NCBI GenBank assembly: GCA_046759385.1
Contig: JBHICC010000010.1
Coordinates: forward strand, 1-64,000
Length of the DNA stretch: 64,000 nucleotides
Reading direction: 5' to 3'
DNA from: JBHICC01 sp046759385
GTDB taxonomy: Bacteria; Pseudomonadota; Gammaproteobacteria; Acidiferrobacterales; SPGG2
Every line of letters starts with the position of its first letter. Within the stretch, counting starts at the first letter, position 1. Made by a program: the position numbers and the translations under genes. The notes under the pieces are model-generated. The model did no database searches, was not told the DNA's origin, and saw only the letters and a program-made list of their open reading frames with translations. Positions 34,824 to 44,506 of this stretch are shown here, piece after piece.

Positions 34824-35792
34824 TCAACTCCCCCTCCCCTTCCGGGAGAGGGCATCCTTTTCCAGCACATCGATTAACGCTTGCATATCTCCCGGCATCG
34901 GCGAGATCCATTCCATTTTTTTTCTTGCCACCGGATGAGTCACGCCAAGTTTTGAAGCATGCAAAGCTTGGCGGCGGAAACCACGTAATGCCTGAGTGAG
35001 CGGTTCTTCCGCAGAGGACGGGATGAGCATACGCCCGCCGTAGGCGGGATCACCCACGATCGGAAAACCAATGTGTGCCATATGCACACGTATTTGATGA
35101 GTGCGTCCAGAAGTGAGATTAATATGAACGAGCGAATGCGCTCGATATTTACGCTTAACCCGATAGCGGCTCAAGGCCGGCTTGCCACGCGGGTGCACGG
35201 CCATGCGGGTACGATGCTTCGGATGCCTGCCGATGGGCGCATCGACTTCACCGCCCGCGATCATGACGCCGTTTACAATCGCTAGATACTCGCGTTTGAG
35301 CGCCCGCGTGCGCAACTGCTTCATCAATTGCAACCGCGTGGGCTCTGTTTTCGCCACCACAATCAACCCAGACGTGTCTTTGTCCAGGCGATGGACGATC
35401 CCGGCACGTGGCATAGCCTCTAGCTGCGGCACATGATGAAGCAAGGCGTTGAGTAGCGTACCGTCGCGATTTCCAGCACCTGGGTGGACGACCAATCCGG
35501 CCGGTTTTGCAATGACAAGCACGGCGTCATCCTCATATACGATGACTAACGGAATCGACTGCGGTTGCCAGGGCGATTCTTCGACTTCAGGGACATGGAT
35601 TTCCACGAACTCGCCCCCGAGTACTTTGTCAGAGCTTCTCCGGTGCGCCTGGCCAACGCGAACATGCCCATCGCGCAGCCATTGCTGAAGCCGTGACCGC
35701 GAGAAATCTGGAAACAAGGCGGCAAGGGCTCGGTCAAGGCGTTCCCCTGCAAGATTTAAGGGAATACTCCCGGAAAGCTTTTTTGAAGTCAT
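34824..35792 (-). CDS. rluD: 23S rRNA pseudouridine synthase RluD
   Basis: 322 residues with an N-terminal S4 domain (GERLDRALAALFPDFSRSRLQQWLRDGHVRV) and the RluA-type catalytic domain with the aspartate in GIVHRLDKDTSGLIVVAKT. It modifies helix 69 of 23S rRNA. Its last residues (SRKGRGS) are encoded by a GC-rich palindromic stretch that looks like a repeat element, so the natural C-terminus may have been replaced. It is divergent from bamD. Confidence 0.95.
   Translation of the reverse strand: MTSKKLSGSIPLNLAGERLDRALAALFPDFSRSRLQQWLRDGHVRVGQAHRRSSDKVLGGEFVEIHVPEVEESPWQPQSIPLVIVYEDDAVLVIAKPAGLVVHPGAGNRDGTLLNALLHHVPQLEAMPRAGIVHRLDKDTSGLIVVAKTEPTRLQLMKQLRTRALKREYLAIVNGVMIAGGEVDAPIGRHPKHRTRMAVHPRGKPALSRYRVKRKYRAHSLVHINLTSGRTHQIRVHMAHIGFPIVGDPAYGGRMLIPSSAEEPLTQALRGFRRQALHASKLGVTHPVARKKMEWISPMPGDMQALIDVLEKDALSRKGRGS
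34829..34855. repeat. CCCCTCCCC / GGGAGAGGG palindromic element at the rluD 3' end
   Basis: CCCTCCCCTTCCGGGAGAGGG forms a GC-rich near-palindrome at the end of rluD. A related CCTCCC...GGGAGG pair lies around 34721-34756, before pgeF. This resembles the short intergenic repeats widespread in proteobacterial genomes that read as GRG-type peptides when translated. Copy number cannot be judged here. Confidence 0.35.
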
Positions 35793-35886
35793 GGACTTAC
35801 GGCCGACATCCGGAACCGTCCTTCACCTAGCTACATATAGAGAGTAAGCTTCTTCCTTAAGGGTAGAAATTTCAACGGCTTAACTA

Positions 35887-36729
35887 ATGACTGTGCGTAC
35901 GTCTCTTTGGTGGGTGTTTATTCTTACAGGCTTGCTCCTTGCTGGCGGCTGCGCCAAGTATAAAGATCACGCGAATTGGTCCGCCGAGCGCTTCTATAAC
36001 GAAGCGAAACGGGCCCTAGAGAATGAAGACTACAAGACCGCGATCAACTACTTCGAAACCATGGAAGCACGTTATCCGTACGGTCGCTACGCGGAACAGG
36101 CACAGCTTGAGATCGCCTACGCGTACTACAAGGCCGAGGAGAAGGCGCTTGCTATCGAGGCCGCCGACCGCTTCATTCGCTTGCACCCTACGCACCCCCA
36201 CGTAGCGTACGCGTATTACCTCAAGGCGCTCGTCTACGTCAAACCGGAAGAGAGCAAGGTTGCCCGCTTCTTCAGGATACGCGGCAAGGAAACATACGAT
36301 CGTGACACCACGTCTGCGGAGAACGCCTATAACGCTTTCCGCGAGGTCGTCGAACGTTTTCCGCAAAGCCCGTACGCTCGTAATGCAGCCCTTCGCATGA
36401 ACTTTCTACGTAACTCGCTCGGAAACGCTGAGGTTGGCGTCGCTCGATTTTATCTCGATCGGGGGGCGTATGTGGCAGCTGTCAATCGTTGCACGTACGT
36501 GCTGGAAAATTACCAAACCACACCCGCGGTTGAAGACGCACTGGGGCTCATGGCTATCGCCTACAAAGCGATGGGAATGGAAGACTTGATGAAAGACTCC
36601 GCGCGAGTGCTGGTGATGAATTTTCCGCAAAGCCAATATATTGCCCAGATAAACGGCACGGCCACGACGAAGAAGGCGAAACGCAAGAAAAAGAAGAAGC
36701 AGTCTGAAGAGATTGTCGTTCAATACTAG
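35887..36729 (+). CDS. bamD: outer membrane assembly lipoprotein BamD
   Basis: 280 residues. Lipoprotein signal with lipobox LAGGC (Cys22). Five TPR-like repeats follow, including FYNEAKRALENEDYKTAINYFETMEARYPYGRYAEQAQ and HPHVAYAYYLKAL, as in the Bam complex. BamD works with BamA to insert outer-membrane barrels. A short Lys-rich tail (KKAKRKKKKK) is present at the C-terminus. Divergent from rluD, the common arrangement. Confidence 0.95.
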   Translation: MTVRTSLWWVFILTGLLLAGGCAKYKDHANWSAERFYNEAKRALENEDYKTAINYFETMEARYPYGRYAEQAQLEIAYAYYKAEEKALAIEAADRFIRLHPTHPHVAYAYYLKALVYVKPEESKVARFFRIRGKETYDRDTTSAENAYNAFREVVERFPQSPYARNAALRMNFLRNSLGNAEVGVARFYLDRGAYVAAVNRCTYVLENYQTTPAVEDALGLMAIAYKAMGMEDLMKDSARVLVMNFPQSQYIAQINGTATTKKAKRKKKKKQSEEIVVQY

Positions 36730-36750
36730 AACGTCTTTCCTGCCACGAGG

Positions 36751-38421
36751 TTAATTTACATTCTTGTTACGCTTATTCGCCGCGAGCGCGCTAATATTTC
36801 TGCTGAAGCCTGACGTTATCGGATATCGGCGGTCGCGGCCGAATGCACGCGGGGTGATGCGCACTCCAGGAGCCGCTTGACGCCGTTTGTACTCACTGTG
36901 GTCAACCATCCGCACTATTCTTTCCACGGTCACCGGATCGAACCCTGCAGATACAATTTCTTCTGGGCTTAAGTCCTGTTCCACGTACCGCTCTATGATG
37001 GGATCCAGCGAGGCATAGGAAGGCAAGCTATCGGTGTCCTTTTGATTTGGCGCAAGCTCAGCAGATGGCTCGCGTTCGATAACGCGTTGCGGTATGGCTT
37101 GTGATATTCCGTTTCTGTATTCGGCAAGCCGATACACTAGCGTCTTAGGGACATCCTTGATGGCGGCGAAGCCGCCCGCCATATCCCCATATAAAGTTGC
37201 GTAACCCACTGCCATTTCGCTCTTGTTTCCGGTTGCAAGAACTATCTTGCCCGTCTTGTTAGATATTGCCATGAGTAAAACGCCACGAATACGCGATTGT
37301 AAGTTCTCCTCGGTAACGTCGCGTGGTAATCCGCGGAACTCATCCGCCAGAGCTATAGTAAACGACTCGACGATCGGCTCGATCGGAATAACCCGATAAG
37401 CGACACCCAATGCTTCGGCCTCTGCGTGCGCGTCCTGCAAACTCATTTCGGCCGTATAACGCGACGGCATCATCACCGCCTCGACACGATCGACGCCAAT
37501 CGCGTCTACAGCGATTGCTAATGTCAACCCAGAATCTATGCCCCCGGACAATCCCAAAACCGCACCGGTAAAGCCATTCTTGTTAATGTAATCACGCACA
37601 CCAAGCACCAAAGCGCCATAACAACTCTCGGCTTCCTCCAAAAGGGGCTCGATGGAATTAGGTACCGGGACCGCGGGCGCGACGCTTGTGTCCATGTCCA
37701 CTGGGAACAGCCCCTCTTCGAACGCAGCCACTCGTTGAGTCACTGTACCTGCAGAATCTACGACGAACGACTCGCCATCAAACACGAGTTCATCTTGCCC
37801 GCCGACGAGATTGACGTAGATTATCGGCACGCGTCCGGCGATCGCACGTTTGACTACGGTGTCTAATCGTTCCTGGGTTTTGTTGAGATGGTAGGGAGAA
37901 CCGTTAAGATTAACGATGAAGCTGGCACCAGCCTCCGCTGTCCGTTCTACCGGCCCTGACTGCCACACGTCCTCGCAGACGGTGATGCCCACCGGAATTT
38001 CATCTATTTGAACCACACATGGATCACTGCCCGGGGCAAAGTAGCGCTTCTCATCAAACACGCCGTAGTTAGGAAGGTGGTGTTTCAGATACGTGGCTTC
38101 GATCTTGCCGCGGCGGAGGAGCGAGGCGGCGTTGAATAACTCTCCGTTTTGGCGATGCGGATGGCCTACAATAATATTGATGCCCGTGACGGCGTTTGCG
38201 AGTGCGACGAGCCCAGCTTCTGCGCGTGTTACCAGATCCTCCCGGAACAACAGGTCCTCCGGCGGATACCCACTTACAGCCAGCTCCGGAAAAACGATTA
38301 CATCGCCCTTGAGCTTTTTCTGAGCCCGTACCGCAGCGTCGATCAGCTTTTCAACGTTGCCATCGATATCCCCGACCAGCAAATTGAGCTGGCCCATGAC
38401 AACTCTCAAGCGTTTTCGCAT
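36751..38421 (-). CDS. nadE: glutamine-dependent NAD+ synthetase
   Basis: 556 residues from ATG 38421. The N-terminal nitrilase-fold glutaminase has its Glu (FPELAVSGYPPEDLL), Lys (LKHHLPNYGVFDEKRYF) and Cys (ITVCEDVW). The C-terminal amidotransferase/synthetase domain has the PP-loop GLSGGIDSGLTLAIA. It converts nicotinate adenine dinucleotide to NAD using glutamine as nitrogen donor. It is convergent with bamD and divergent from the FemAB-like gene. Confidence 0.96.
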   Translation of the reverse strand: MRKRLRVVMGQLNLLVGDIDGNVEKLIDAAVRAQKKLKGDVIVFPELAVSGYPPEDLLFREDLVTRAEAGLVALANAVTGINIIVGHPHRQNGELFNAASLLRRGKIEATYLKHHLPNYGVFDEKRYFAPGSDPCVVQIDEIPVGITVCEDVWQSGPVERTAEAGASFIVNLNGSPYHLNKTQERLDTVVKRAIAGRVPIIYVNLVGGQDELVFDGESFVVDSAGTVTQRVAAFEEGLFPVDMDTSVAPAVPVPNSIEPLLEEAESCYGALVLGVRDYINKNGFTGAVLGLSGGIDSGLTLAIAVDAIGVDRVEAVMMPSRYTAEMSLQDAHAEAEALGVAYRVIPIEPIVESFTIALADEFRGLPRDVTEENLQSRIRGVLLMAISNKTGKIVLATGNKSEMAVGYATLYGDMAGGFAAIKDVPKTLVYRLAEYRNGISQAIPQRVIEREPSAELAPNQKDTDSLPSYASLDPIIERYVEQDLSPEEIVSAGFDPVTVERIVRMVDHSEYKRRQAAPGVRITPRAFGRDRRYPITSGFSRNISALAANKRNKNVN

Positions 38422-38524
38422 ATAAGGCTGTTTCACCCTTGCAGGATACGTATTGTGGCGCACTCGTTGCCCGTCGCCAAATCCGCCCACGCCAGCAACT
38501 TGTTGATTAAAGTAAAATGCTCGT

Positions 38525-39673
38525 ATGCGCCTGTCTGTGATCGAAAATATCGATCAGATTCCTGCGGCCGACTGGGATCGTCTAACGGGAGGGAACAATC
38601 CCTTCTTGCGCCATGCTTTTCTAAGTGCGCTTGAGCGCACGGGCTGCGTTGCTCCCCAAACTGGCTGGTGGCCCCAGCACCTGATTGTCTACGCTGACGG
38701 GAACGGCGATGGATTGCCGATCGGGGCGGCACCAATGTATCTGAAGGGCCATTCCTACGGCGAGTATGTCTTCGACTGGGCGTGGGCACACGCTTATGAG
38801 CGCGCGAATCTAAGTTACTATCCAAAACTTGTGGCGACCGTGCCATTCACACCGGCCACCGGCCCGCGACTGCTGGTGCCGCCCGGCGATGACGAATGGG
38901 CAATTAAACAACAGCTCGCTGAAGGTGCGTTAGCGCTTGCGAGCGAAACAAGAGCTTCCTCACTACATTGGCTGTTCACCACATCGGCGGATATTCCTTT
39001 ACTGGAGGCCGCTGGCCACATGTGTCGCACAGGATGTCAGTTCCACTGGCACAATCCGGGGTATGACAGTTTTGCCCAGTTCCTTGCCGAGCTGAGCTCC
39101 ACTAAACGCAAGAAGTTGAAGCAGGAACGGCGCTATGTGCGCGACGCCGGTGTATGCGTGCGGGTCGCTACTGGCGATACCTTGGGCGTGGATGACTGGG
39201 ACACGTTCTACCAGTTCTATCGCTCTACGATTCGCGGCCACGGCGCGATCCCTTACCTAAGCCGAGAGTTCTTTCACAGCTTAGGAGCAGGGATGCAAGA
39301 GAGCATCGTCATGGTGCTCGCACGTCAGGACAAGACGTGTATCGCCGCGGCGCTGAACCTGCGTGGTCGAGACACTTTGTACGGGCGCTACTGGGGAAGT
39401 CATCGATACATCAACGGGCTACATTTTGAAGTCTGCTACTATTCGGCCATGGAGTTTTGCATCAACCAAGGATTGCAGCGTTTCGAGGCCGGCGCGCAGG
39501 GAGAGCACAAGCTCGCTCGCGGGTTTCTTCCCGTAACCACCTATTCCGCGCACTGGCTCAGTCACGCTGGCTTCAATCAAGCTGTTTCCGATTTTCTCGC
39601 CAACGAAAAACTCGGGGTAAACCACTATATCGATGAACTCAACGAGCACTCGCCTTTCAAGCAGCGTCAATGA
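38525..39673 (+). CDS. GNAT/FemAB-like protein (PF04339, DUF482)
   Basis: 382 residues. The opening AADWDRLTGGNNPFLRHAFLSALERTGCV and the core ELSSTKRKKLKQERRYVRDAGV with RYWGSHRYINGLHFEVCYYSAMEFCI and FEAGAQGEHKLARGF are characteristic of the PF04339 family with tandem GNAT folds. Biochemical role unknown, though the FemAB-like fold suggests aminoacyl or acyl transfer. It ends 12 bp before aat, and co-transcription with the aminoacyl transferases aat and ate is likely. Confidence 0.85.
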   Translation: MRLSVIENIDQIPAADWDRLTGGNNPFLRHAFLSALERTGCVAPQTGWWPQHLIVYADGNGDGLPIGAAPMYLKGHSYGEYVFDWAWAHAYERANLSYYPKLVATVPFTPATGPRLLVPPGDDEWAIKQQLAEGALALASETRASSLHWLFTTSADIPLLEAAGHMCRTGCQFHWHNPGYDSFAQFLAELSSTKRKKLKQERRYVRDAGVCVRVATGDTLGVDDWDTFYQFYRSTIRGHGAIPYLSREFFHSLGAGMQESIVMVLARQDKTCIAAALNLRGRDTLYGRYWGSHRYINGLHFEVCYYSAMEFCINQGLQRFEAGAQGEHKLARGFLPVTTYSAHWLSHAGFNQAVSDFLANEKLGVNHYIDELNEHSPFKQRQ

Positions 39674-39685
39674 GTAACATACGCC

Positions 39686-40390
39686 ATGTTTATTCTTCCA
39701 TCTAGTTCCGAAGATGTGCGCTTCCCGCCGGTGGAGCTGGCTTCGCCGGAAGGATTGCTAGCAATAGGCGGCGACTTGCGAAGTGAGCGGTTGCTGGAAG
39801 CGTACCGTCACGGCGTTTTCCCTTGGTATAGCGAGGAGCAACCGATCCTGTGGTGGTCGCCCGACCCAAGGGCCATACTCTTCCCCGCGGACTTAAAGAT
39901 ATCTCGAAGTCTCAAGAAGAAACTGCGAAGGCGAGACTTTCGAGTGACAATGGACACGCATTTTTCTGCGGTGATCGATGCCTGTGCCCAGCGGGCAGGT
40001 GGCACCTGGGTTACACCTGAAATGATTGATGCGTACAGCCGTCTTCATGACCAGGGGTATGCACACTCGGTCGAAACGTGGTCTGGAGACACTCTCGCCG
40101 GCGGTCTCTATGGGGTTGCACTTGCGGGCGCCTTCTTTGGAGAATCGATGTTCAGCCGCGAGCCGGATGCCTCCAAAGTGGCGCTCGTCTACCTAGTTAA
40201 TCAACTCGACGCCTGGGGATATACGCTAATCGACTGCCAGCTGCCGTCACCGCACCTGGCGCGCCTTGGCGCCACCGAGATCCGCCGCCGCGAATTTCTG
40301 CATTTGCTCGATGCGGCCTTGCGCCTCCCAGATCGCTGTGGCCACTGGCGGTTCGATTCGGACTTGGCGACGCTCGGGAAGCGCGGTTGA
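39686..40390 (+). CDS. aat: leucyl/phenylalanyl-tRNA-protein transferase
   Basis: 234 residues. N-terminal FPPVELASPEGLLAIGGDL, YRHGVFPWYSEEQPILWWSPDPRAIL and GGLYGVALAGAFFGESMFS are hallmarks of Aat. It adds Leu or Phe to proteins with N-terminal Arg or Lys, creating a degron recognised by ClpS. The genes for ClpS, ClpA and the acidic-substrate transferase lie just downstream. It is located between the FemAB-like gene and ate, 10 bp apart. Confidence 0.96.
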   Translation: MFILPSSSEDVRFPPVELASPEGLLAIGGDLRSERLLEAYRHGVFPWYSEEQPILWWSPDPRAILFPADLKISRSLKKKLRRRDFRVTMDTHFSAVIDACAQRAGGTWVTPEMIDAYSRLHDQGYAHSVETWSGDTLAGGLYGVALAGAFFGESMFSREPDASKVALVYLVNQLDAWGYTLIDCQLPSPHLARLGATEIRRREFLHLLDAALRLPDRCGHWRFDSDLATLGKRG

Positions 40391-40400
40391 TGTTGCGTTT

Positions 40401-41132
40401 ATGACAATCAACCAGAAACAACCAGCATGGTTTGTCTCAATGCCGCACGCCTGCAGTTACCTGCCGGGGCGTACAGCGACTACGCTGTTCATCGATCCGC
40501 AGCAACGAGTGGGGGTCGGTCTATTCAGCGAACTCACTCAACACGGCTTCCGACGCAGCGGCGACTTTGTGTACAGACCCCACTGCCAGGATTGTGCTGC
40601 ATGCGTGCCGGTGCGCATTGGGGTGAATCGGTTTGAGCCCAACAGATCACAGCGTCGTACTTGGCGTTTGAACCGAGACGTTTCCGTCCAGCGCATGGCT
40701 CCGATATACAAGCATGAGCATTTCGCGCTGTATCTAAGTTACCAACGCGCTCGCCACCCAGGTGGCGGAATGGACGAGCCTGATCCAGAGAAGTACATGC
40801 GGTTTCTGTCGACGCGGCACGTGCAATCGTACTTTTACGAGATGAGATTGGGCAGGCGATTAATAGCTGTCGCCGTGGCTGACGTCTTGCCGGATGGCTT
40901 GTCGGCGGTGTACACATTCTATGAACCGGACGAAGGTCGGCGAGGACTCGGTGTGTACGCGATTATGGTCGAGATCGAGGAAGCAAGGTCGCAAGGTCTG
41001 CCGTGGCTGTATCTTGGATATTGGATCGAACAGAGCCCAAAGATGAATTATAAGCGTAACTTCAAGCCGCTGGAGGCCTATGCCAACGGGCAGTGGACGC
41101 CGCTAACGACTGAGCATGTGCCAGCCGGGTAA
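40401..41132 (+). CDS. bpt: aspartate/glutamate leucyltransferase (Bpt/ATE type)
   Basis: 243 residues from ATG 40401, 10 bp after the aat stop. The N-terminal cysteines in PHACSYLPG and YRPHCQDCAACVPVRI, and the C-terminal LPWLYLGYWIEQSPKMNYKRNFKPLE, mark the bacterial ATE/Bpt family, which transfers Leu to N-terminal Asp and Glu. The open frame continues 45 codons upstream but that is antisense-like overlap with aat. Together with aat and clpS it forms a complete N-degron tagging set. Confidence 0.95.
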   Translation: MTINQKQPAWFVSMPHACSYLPGRTATTLFIDPQQRVGVGLFSELTQHGFRRSGDFVYRPHCQDCAACVPVRIGVNRFEPNRSQRRTWRLNRDVSVQRMAPIYKHEHFALYLSYQRARHPGGGMDEPDPEKYMRFLSTRHVQSYFYEMRLGRRLIAVAVADVLPDGLSAVYTFYEPDEGRRGLGVYAIMVEIEEARSQGLPWLYLGYWIEQSPKMNYKRNFKPLEAYANGQWTPLTTEHVPAG

Positions 41133-41224
41133 GACGGCCGGCGAAAGAGCTTTACGATTAGCATCGTACGCGGCATTATACGCCGCCAAATTCGCAAGCT
41201 TAGGATCTTGACCAGAGGCAGGTA

Positions 41225-41443
41225 GTGGCAAAAGAAGAACACATCGAAATGGAAGGCACGGTCATCGAAACCCTTCCTAATACCCTTTTCAGGGTCGAGC
41301 TGGAAAATGGCCATGTCATCACCGCCCATATCTCCGGCAAGATGAGAAAACACTACATTCGTATCCTCACCGGAGATCGCGTCACGGTTCAGTTGACTCC
41401 CTATGACCTGAGCAAAGGACGTATCACCTACCGGGTTCGTTAA
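41225..41443 (+). CDS. infA: translation initiation factor IF-1
   Basis: 72 residues, standard length, starting with GTG at 41225 after AGGCAGG. The S1-like OB-fold protein (EEHIEMEGTVIETLPNTLFRVELENGHV, ISGKMRKHYIRILTGDRV) binds the A site of the 30S subunit. It follows ate, and converges on clpA, an arrangement conserved in gammaproteobacteria. Confidence 0.97.
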   Translation: MAKEEHIEMEGTVIETLPNTLFRVELENGHVITAHISGKMRKHYIRILTGDRVTVQLTPYDLSKGRITYRVR

Positions 41444-41569
41444 CCCTCGCAGAACGTGTGCACGACGTCTCCCTAGGATCTAAGCCGCGTGCGTGGCTCA
41501 CCGTAAAGTCATCGGAAATACTACGGCCCAAGCGGGCAGAATTCGATTGGACGGGTTAGAAGATGCAGT

Positions 41570-43819
41570 CTAGTCAGGATCGATTAGCTCGAATCTAAGA
41601 GTGTCGCCCTTCGCCGACACCTTTACGCAGCCACCATTAGCAAGCTTGCCGAAAAGTAACTCGTCAGCAAGCGGTTTCTTAACTCTTTCTTGAATTAGTC
41701 GCGCCATTGGCCTTGCGCCCATCGCCGGGTCATGCCCATGCCTGGCGAGCCATTTCCGCGCCGCCGGAGTCAGCTCGATGGAAACGTTCCGGTCCGCCAG
41801 CTGCGACTCGAGCTCAAGGACAAACTTGTCCACTACGTAGCCGATGGTTTCCTCATCAAGCGCCTTGAAATGGATGACCGCGTCTAGGCGGTTGCGAAAC
41901 TCGGGACTGAACATTCGCTGAATGTCCTGCATTTCGTCACCGCTGTGATCTTGATGCGTGAACCCCATACTCGCCCGCCCAAGCCGTTCGGCTCCGGCGT
42001 TAGTAGTCATGACCAAGATCACATTGCGGAAATCCGACTTGCGACCATTGTTGTCTGTGAGCGTGCCATGATCCATCACTTGCAATAGCAGATTAAACAC
42101 ATCCGGGTGTGCTTTCTCGATCTCATCCAGCAGCAAGACCGCGTGCGGGTGCTTATTGATTGCGTCTGTCAGCAGACCGCCTTGGTCAAATCCGACGTAA
42201 CCCGGTGGTGCGCCGATCAGGCGCGACACAGTGTGCCGCTCCATGTATTCCGACATGTCGAAGCGGATCAGCTCAACTCCCATCACGCGCGCGAGTTGTC
42301 GCGTTACTTCGGTCTTCCCCACGCCAGTCGGTCCGGAAAAGAGGTAGCAACCTATGGGCTTCTCGGGTTGGCCTAGGCCCGAACGTGATAGCTTCATCGC
42401 CGTGGCCAACGCATTGATTCCCTCGTCCTGGCCGAAAACCACCATCTTGAGGTCACGCTCTAGATTCCGCAGCGCGTCCCGATCTGAACTCGAAACCGTC
42501 TTAGGCGGAATACGGGCCATCTTGGCAACAATGCTTTCGATATCGTGGACACCAATGGTCTTCTTGCGTTTGCTAGGCGGCAACAGGTGAAGACTGGCTC
42601 CTGCCTCATCGATCACGTCGATCGCCTTATCCGGTAAGTAGCGATCGTTGATGTAGCGATGAGATAGTTCAACCGCACTGCGCAATGAATGGCTGGTGTA
42701 CTTCACCCGATGATGATTCTCGAAACGGCTCTTGAGTCCACGCAGGATCTGTACGGTCTCGTCAATAGTAGGTTCAGTGATGTCGATCTTCTGGAAACGC
42801 CGCGACAGCGCCCGATCCTTCTCGAAGATATTGCGAAACTCTTGATACGTGGTTGAACCAATGCATTTTAGTTCCCCGGACTGCAGTACCGGTTTCAACA
42901 AATTAGAAGCGTCCATCGCACCACCCGAGGCCGCGCCGGCACCGATGACGGTATGGATTTCATCGATGAACAGGATGGCGCTCTGCAGTTTCTTCAGCTG
43001 ATTAAGCACCGCTTTCAATCGCTTCTCGAAGTCACCACGGTACTTAGTACCGGCAAGCAGCGCACCCATGTCTAGTGCATAAATGGTGCTCGAACCGAGT
43101 ACCTCCGGAACCTCGCCATCGACGATCTTCTTTGCCAAACCTTCTGCAATGGCGGTCTTACCAACACCGGACTCTCCGACGTAGAGCGGATTGTTTTTGC
43201 GTCGTCGACACAGGATCTGGACTGTACGCTCGAGTTCTTTCTCGCGGCCGATCAGCGGATCGATCTTGCCGACGCGGGCCAGCTCGTTCAGATTGACAGC
43301 GAAGACATCAAGCGGGCTGCGCTCAGGAGCAGGTGTGCCCTCTTCGGATTCTTCGCTCGCGGGGAGCTCGCCTTGCCCTTCCTCCGGCACCTTGGAAATG
43401 CCGTGAGAGATAAAGTTGACGACGTCGAAGCGGGTGATGTTTTGCTTATACAAGAAGTAGACCGCGTGCGACTCTTTCTCAGCCAGAATTGCCACGAGCA
43501 CGTTGGCTCCGGTCACCTCCTTCCTACCCGCACCTTGGACATGCAGGACCGCGCGTTGTATCACTCGCTGAAAACCTAAGGTCGGGTGCGTGTCTGCATC
43601 ACTCCCGGGCGGCAAGGTGGGAACATGTTCGTCGAGGAAGTCGATGAGGTTCCTCCGCAGCTCATCGACGTCACCGCCGCACGCACGAAGCACCCGTGCG
43701 GCTGTCGGATTGTCCAGCAGCGCGCTCAGCAAGTGTTCGACCGTAATGTACTCGTGCCTCTTCTCGCGCGCGTTCTGAAACGCCGCATTCAGCGAGGACT
43801 CTAGCTCCGGCGACAGCAT
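41570..43819 (-). CDS. clpA: ATP-dependent Clp protease ATP-binding subunit ClpA
   Basis: 749 residues, near the E. coli size. It has the N-terminal ClpS-binding repeat domain (about 1-145), a D1 AAA+ module with Walker A GESGVGKTA and Walker B ILFIDEIHTV, and a D2 module with GPTGVGKTE and LLDEIEKAH. It unfolds substrates into ClpP and receives N-degron substrates through ClpS, encoded just upstream. Confidence 0.97.
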   Translation of the reverse strand: MLSPELESSLNAAFQNAREKRHEYITVEHLLSALLDNPTAARVLRACGGDVDELRRNLIDFLDEHVPTLPPGSDADTHPTLGFQRVIQRAVLHVQGAGRKEVTGANVLVAILAEKESHAVYFLYKQNITRFDVVNFISHGISKVPEEGQGELPASEESEEGTPAPERSPLDVFAVNLNELARVGKIDPLIGREKELERTVQILCRRRKNNPLYVGESGVGKTAIAEGLAKKIVDGEVPEVLGSSTIYALDMGALLAGTKYRGDFEKRLKAVLNQLKKLQSAILFIDEIHTVIGAGAASGGAMDASNLLKPVLQSGELKCIGSTTYQEFRNIFEKDRALSRRFQKIDITEPTIDETVQILRGLKSRFENHHRVKYTSHSLRSAVELSHRYINDRYLPDKAIDVIDEAGASLHLLPPSKRKKTIGVHDIESIVAKMARIPPKTVSSSDRDALRNLERDLKMVVFGQDEGINALATAMKLSRSGLGQPEKPIGCYLFSGPTGVGKTEVTRQLARVMGVELIRFDMSEYMERHTVSRLIGAPPGYVGFDQGGLLTDAINKHPHAVLLLDEIEKAHPDVFNLLLQVMDHGTLTDNNGRKSDFRNVILVMTTNAGAERLGRASMGFTHQDHSGDEMQDIQRMFSPEFRNRLDAVIHFKALDEETIGYVVDKFVLELESQLADRNVSIELTPAARKWLARHGHDPAMGARPMARLIQERVKKPLADELLFGKLANGGCVKVSAKGDTLRFELIDPD

Positions 43820-43875
43820 TAATAACCTCCGGGGGCCATAGCTGCGACAGTATTGGGTCTTGACCGCCTAGGCGT

Positions 43876-44193
43876 TCAAGCAGGCTCCGTGGTGCACTGC
43901 AACGGGTGCTTGTTGTCTCGGGCGCACTGCATTACCTGCTTGACCTTGGTTTCCGCAATCTCACGCGTGTACACACCACAGATCCCGATTCCCTTGTGGT
44001 GTACGTGTAGCATGATCCGCGTCGCCTCCTCCCGACCTTTTCGGAAGAATTTCTGCAAGACCACAACGACGAATTCCATGGGAGTATAGTCGTCATTTAG
44101 CAGAATAACTTTATATAAGTCCGGCTTCTTGACCTTAGGCTTGGATTCCCGGACGACGACGCCTTCGGCAGGTTGCGGATACTTGAGGCTCAT
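43876..44193 (-). CDS. clpS: ATP-dependent Clp protease adaptor ClpS
   Basis: 105 residues. The conserved core includes VILLNDDYTPMEFVVVVLQKFF, with the N-degron pocket residues, and the HHKGIGICGVYTREIAETK segment. It delivers substrates with N-terminal Leu, Phe, Trp or Tyr to ClpA. The clpA start lies 56 bp downstream, so they form an operon. It is divergent from the cold-shock gene. Confidence 0.97.
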   Translation of the reverse strand: MSLKYPQPAEGVVVRESKPKVKKPDLYKVILLNDDYTPMEFVVVVLQKFFRKGREEATRIMLHVHHKGIGICGVYTREIAETKVKQVMQCARDNKHPLQCTTEPA

Positions 44194-44506
44194 AAACGTA
44201 AGACTAGCTGAATTCCCGGGGTGCCCGATTCAACGCACATTTTGCTGACCACGCCCAAAATTTCAACCCTGAAATTGTGGCATGAATTTTGAGCCGCCAG
44301 CAGCGGCTGGGGCCCGAACTACCAGCCAAAACCGGCGTCACTTGACTTAGATAGAAAAAGACGGATCATGCTTAATCCCCGCAAAAAATTTCGTTGGCCG
44401 CGGCACCCGGTAGGCGGCGGGCTAACTATAAGGCGGGTCTAGCTAACGGTAATAAACGCGCGACCGTAATCGAATTCGGGTCGCCATTTACGCTAGGGGG
44501 ATGGGT
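44194..44506. other. 313-bp divergent region between clpS and the cold-shock gene
   Basis: It presumably holds both promoters and a long leader for the cold-shock mRNA. An AATTTCA-ACCC-TGAAATT inverted repeat lies at 44259-44276, followed by a GC-rich GCCGCCAGCAGCGGC stem. TATAAG occurs near 44430 on the plus strand without a clear -35. No gene is visible. Confidence 0.45.

Noticed and set aside
40266..40400. N-terminal extension of the leucyltransferase overlapping aat
   Set aside because: It reads through the aat coding region in another frame; ATG 40401 begins 10 bp after the aat stop and gives the family N-terminus.
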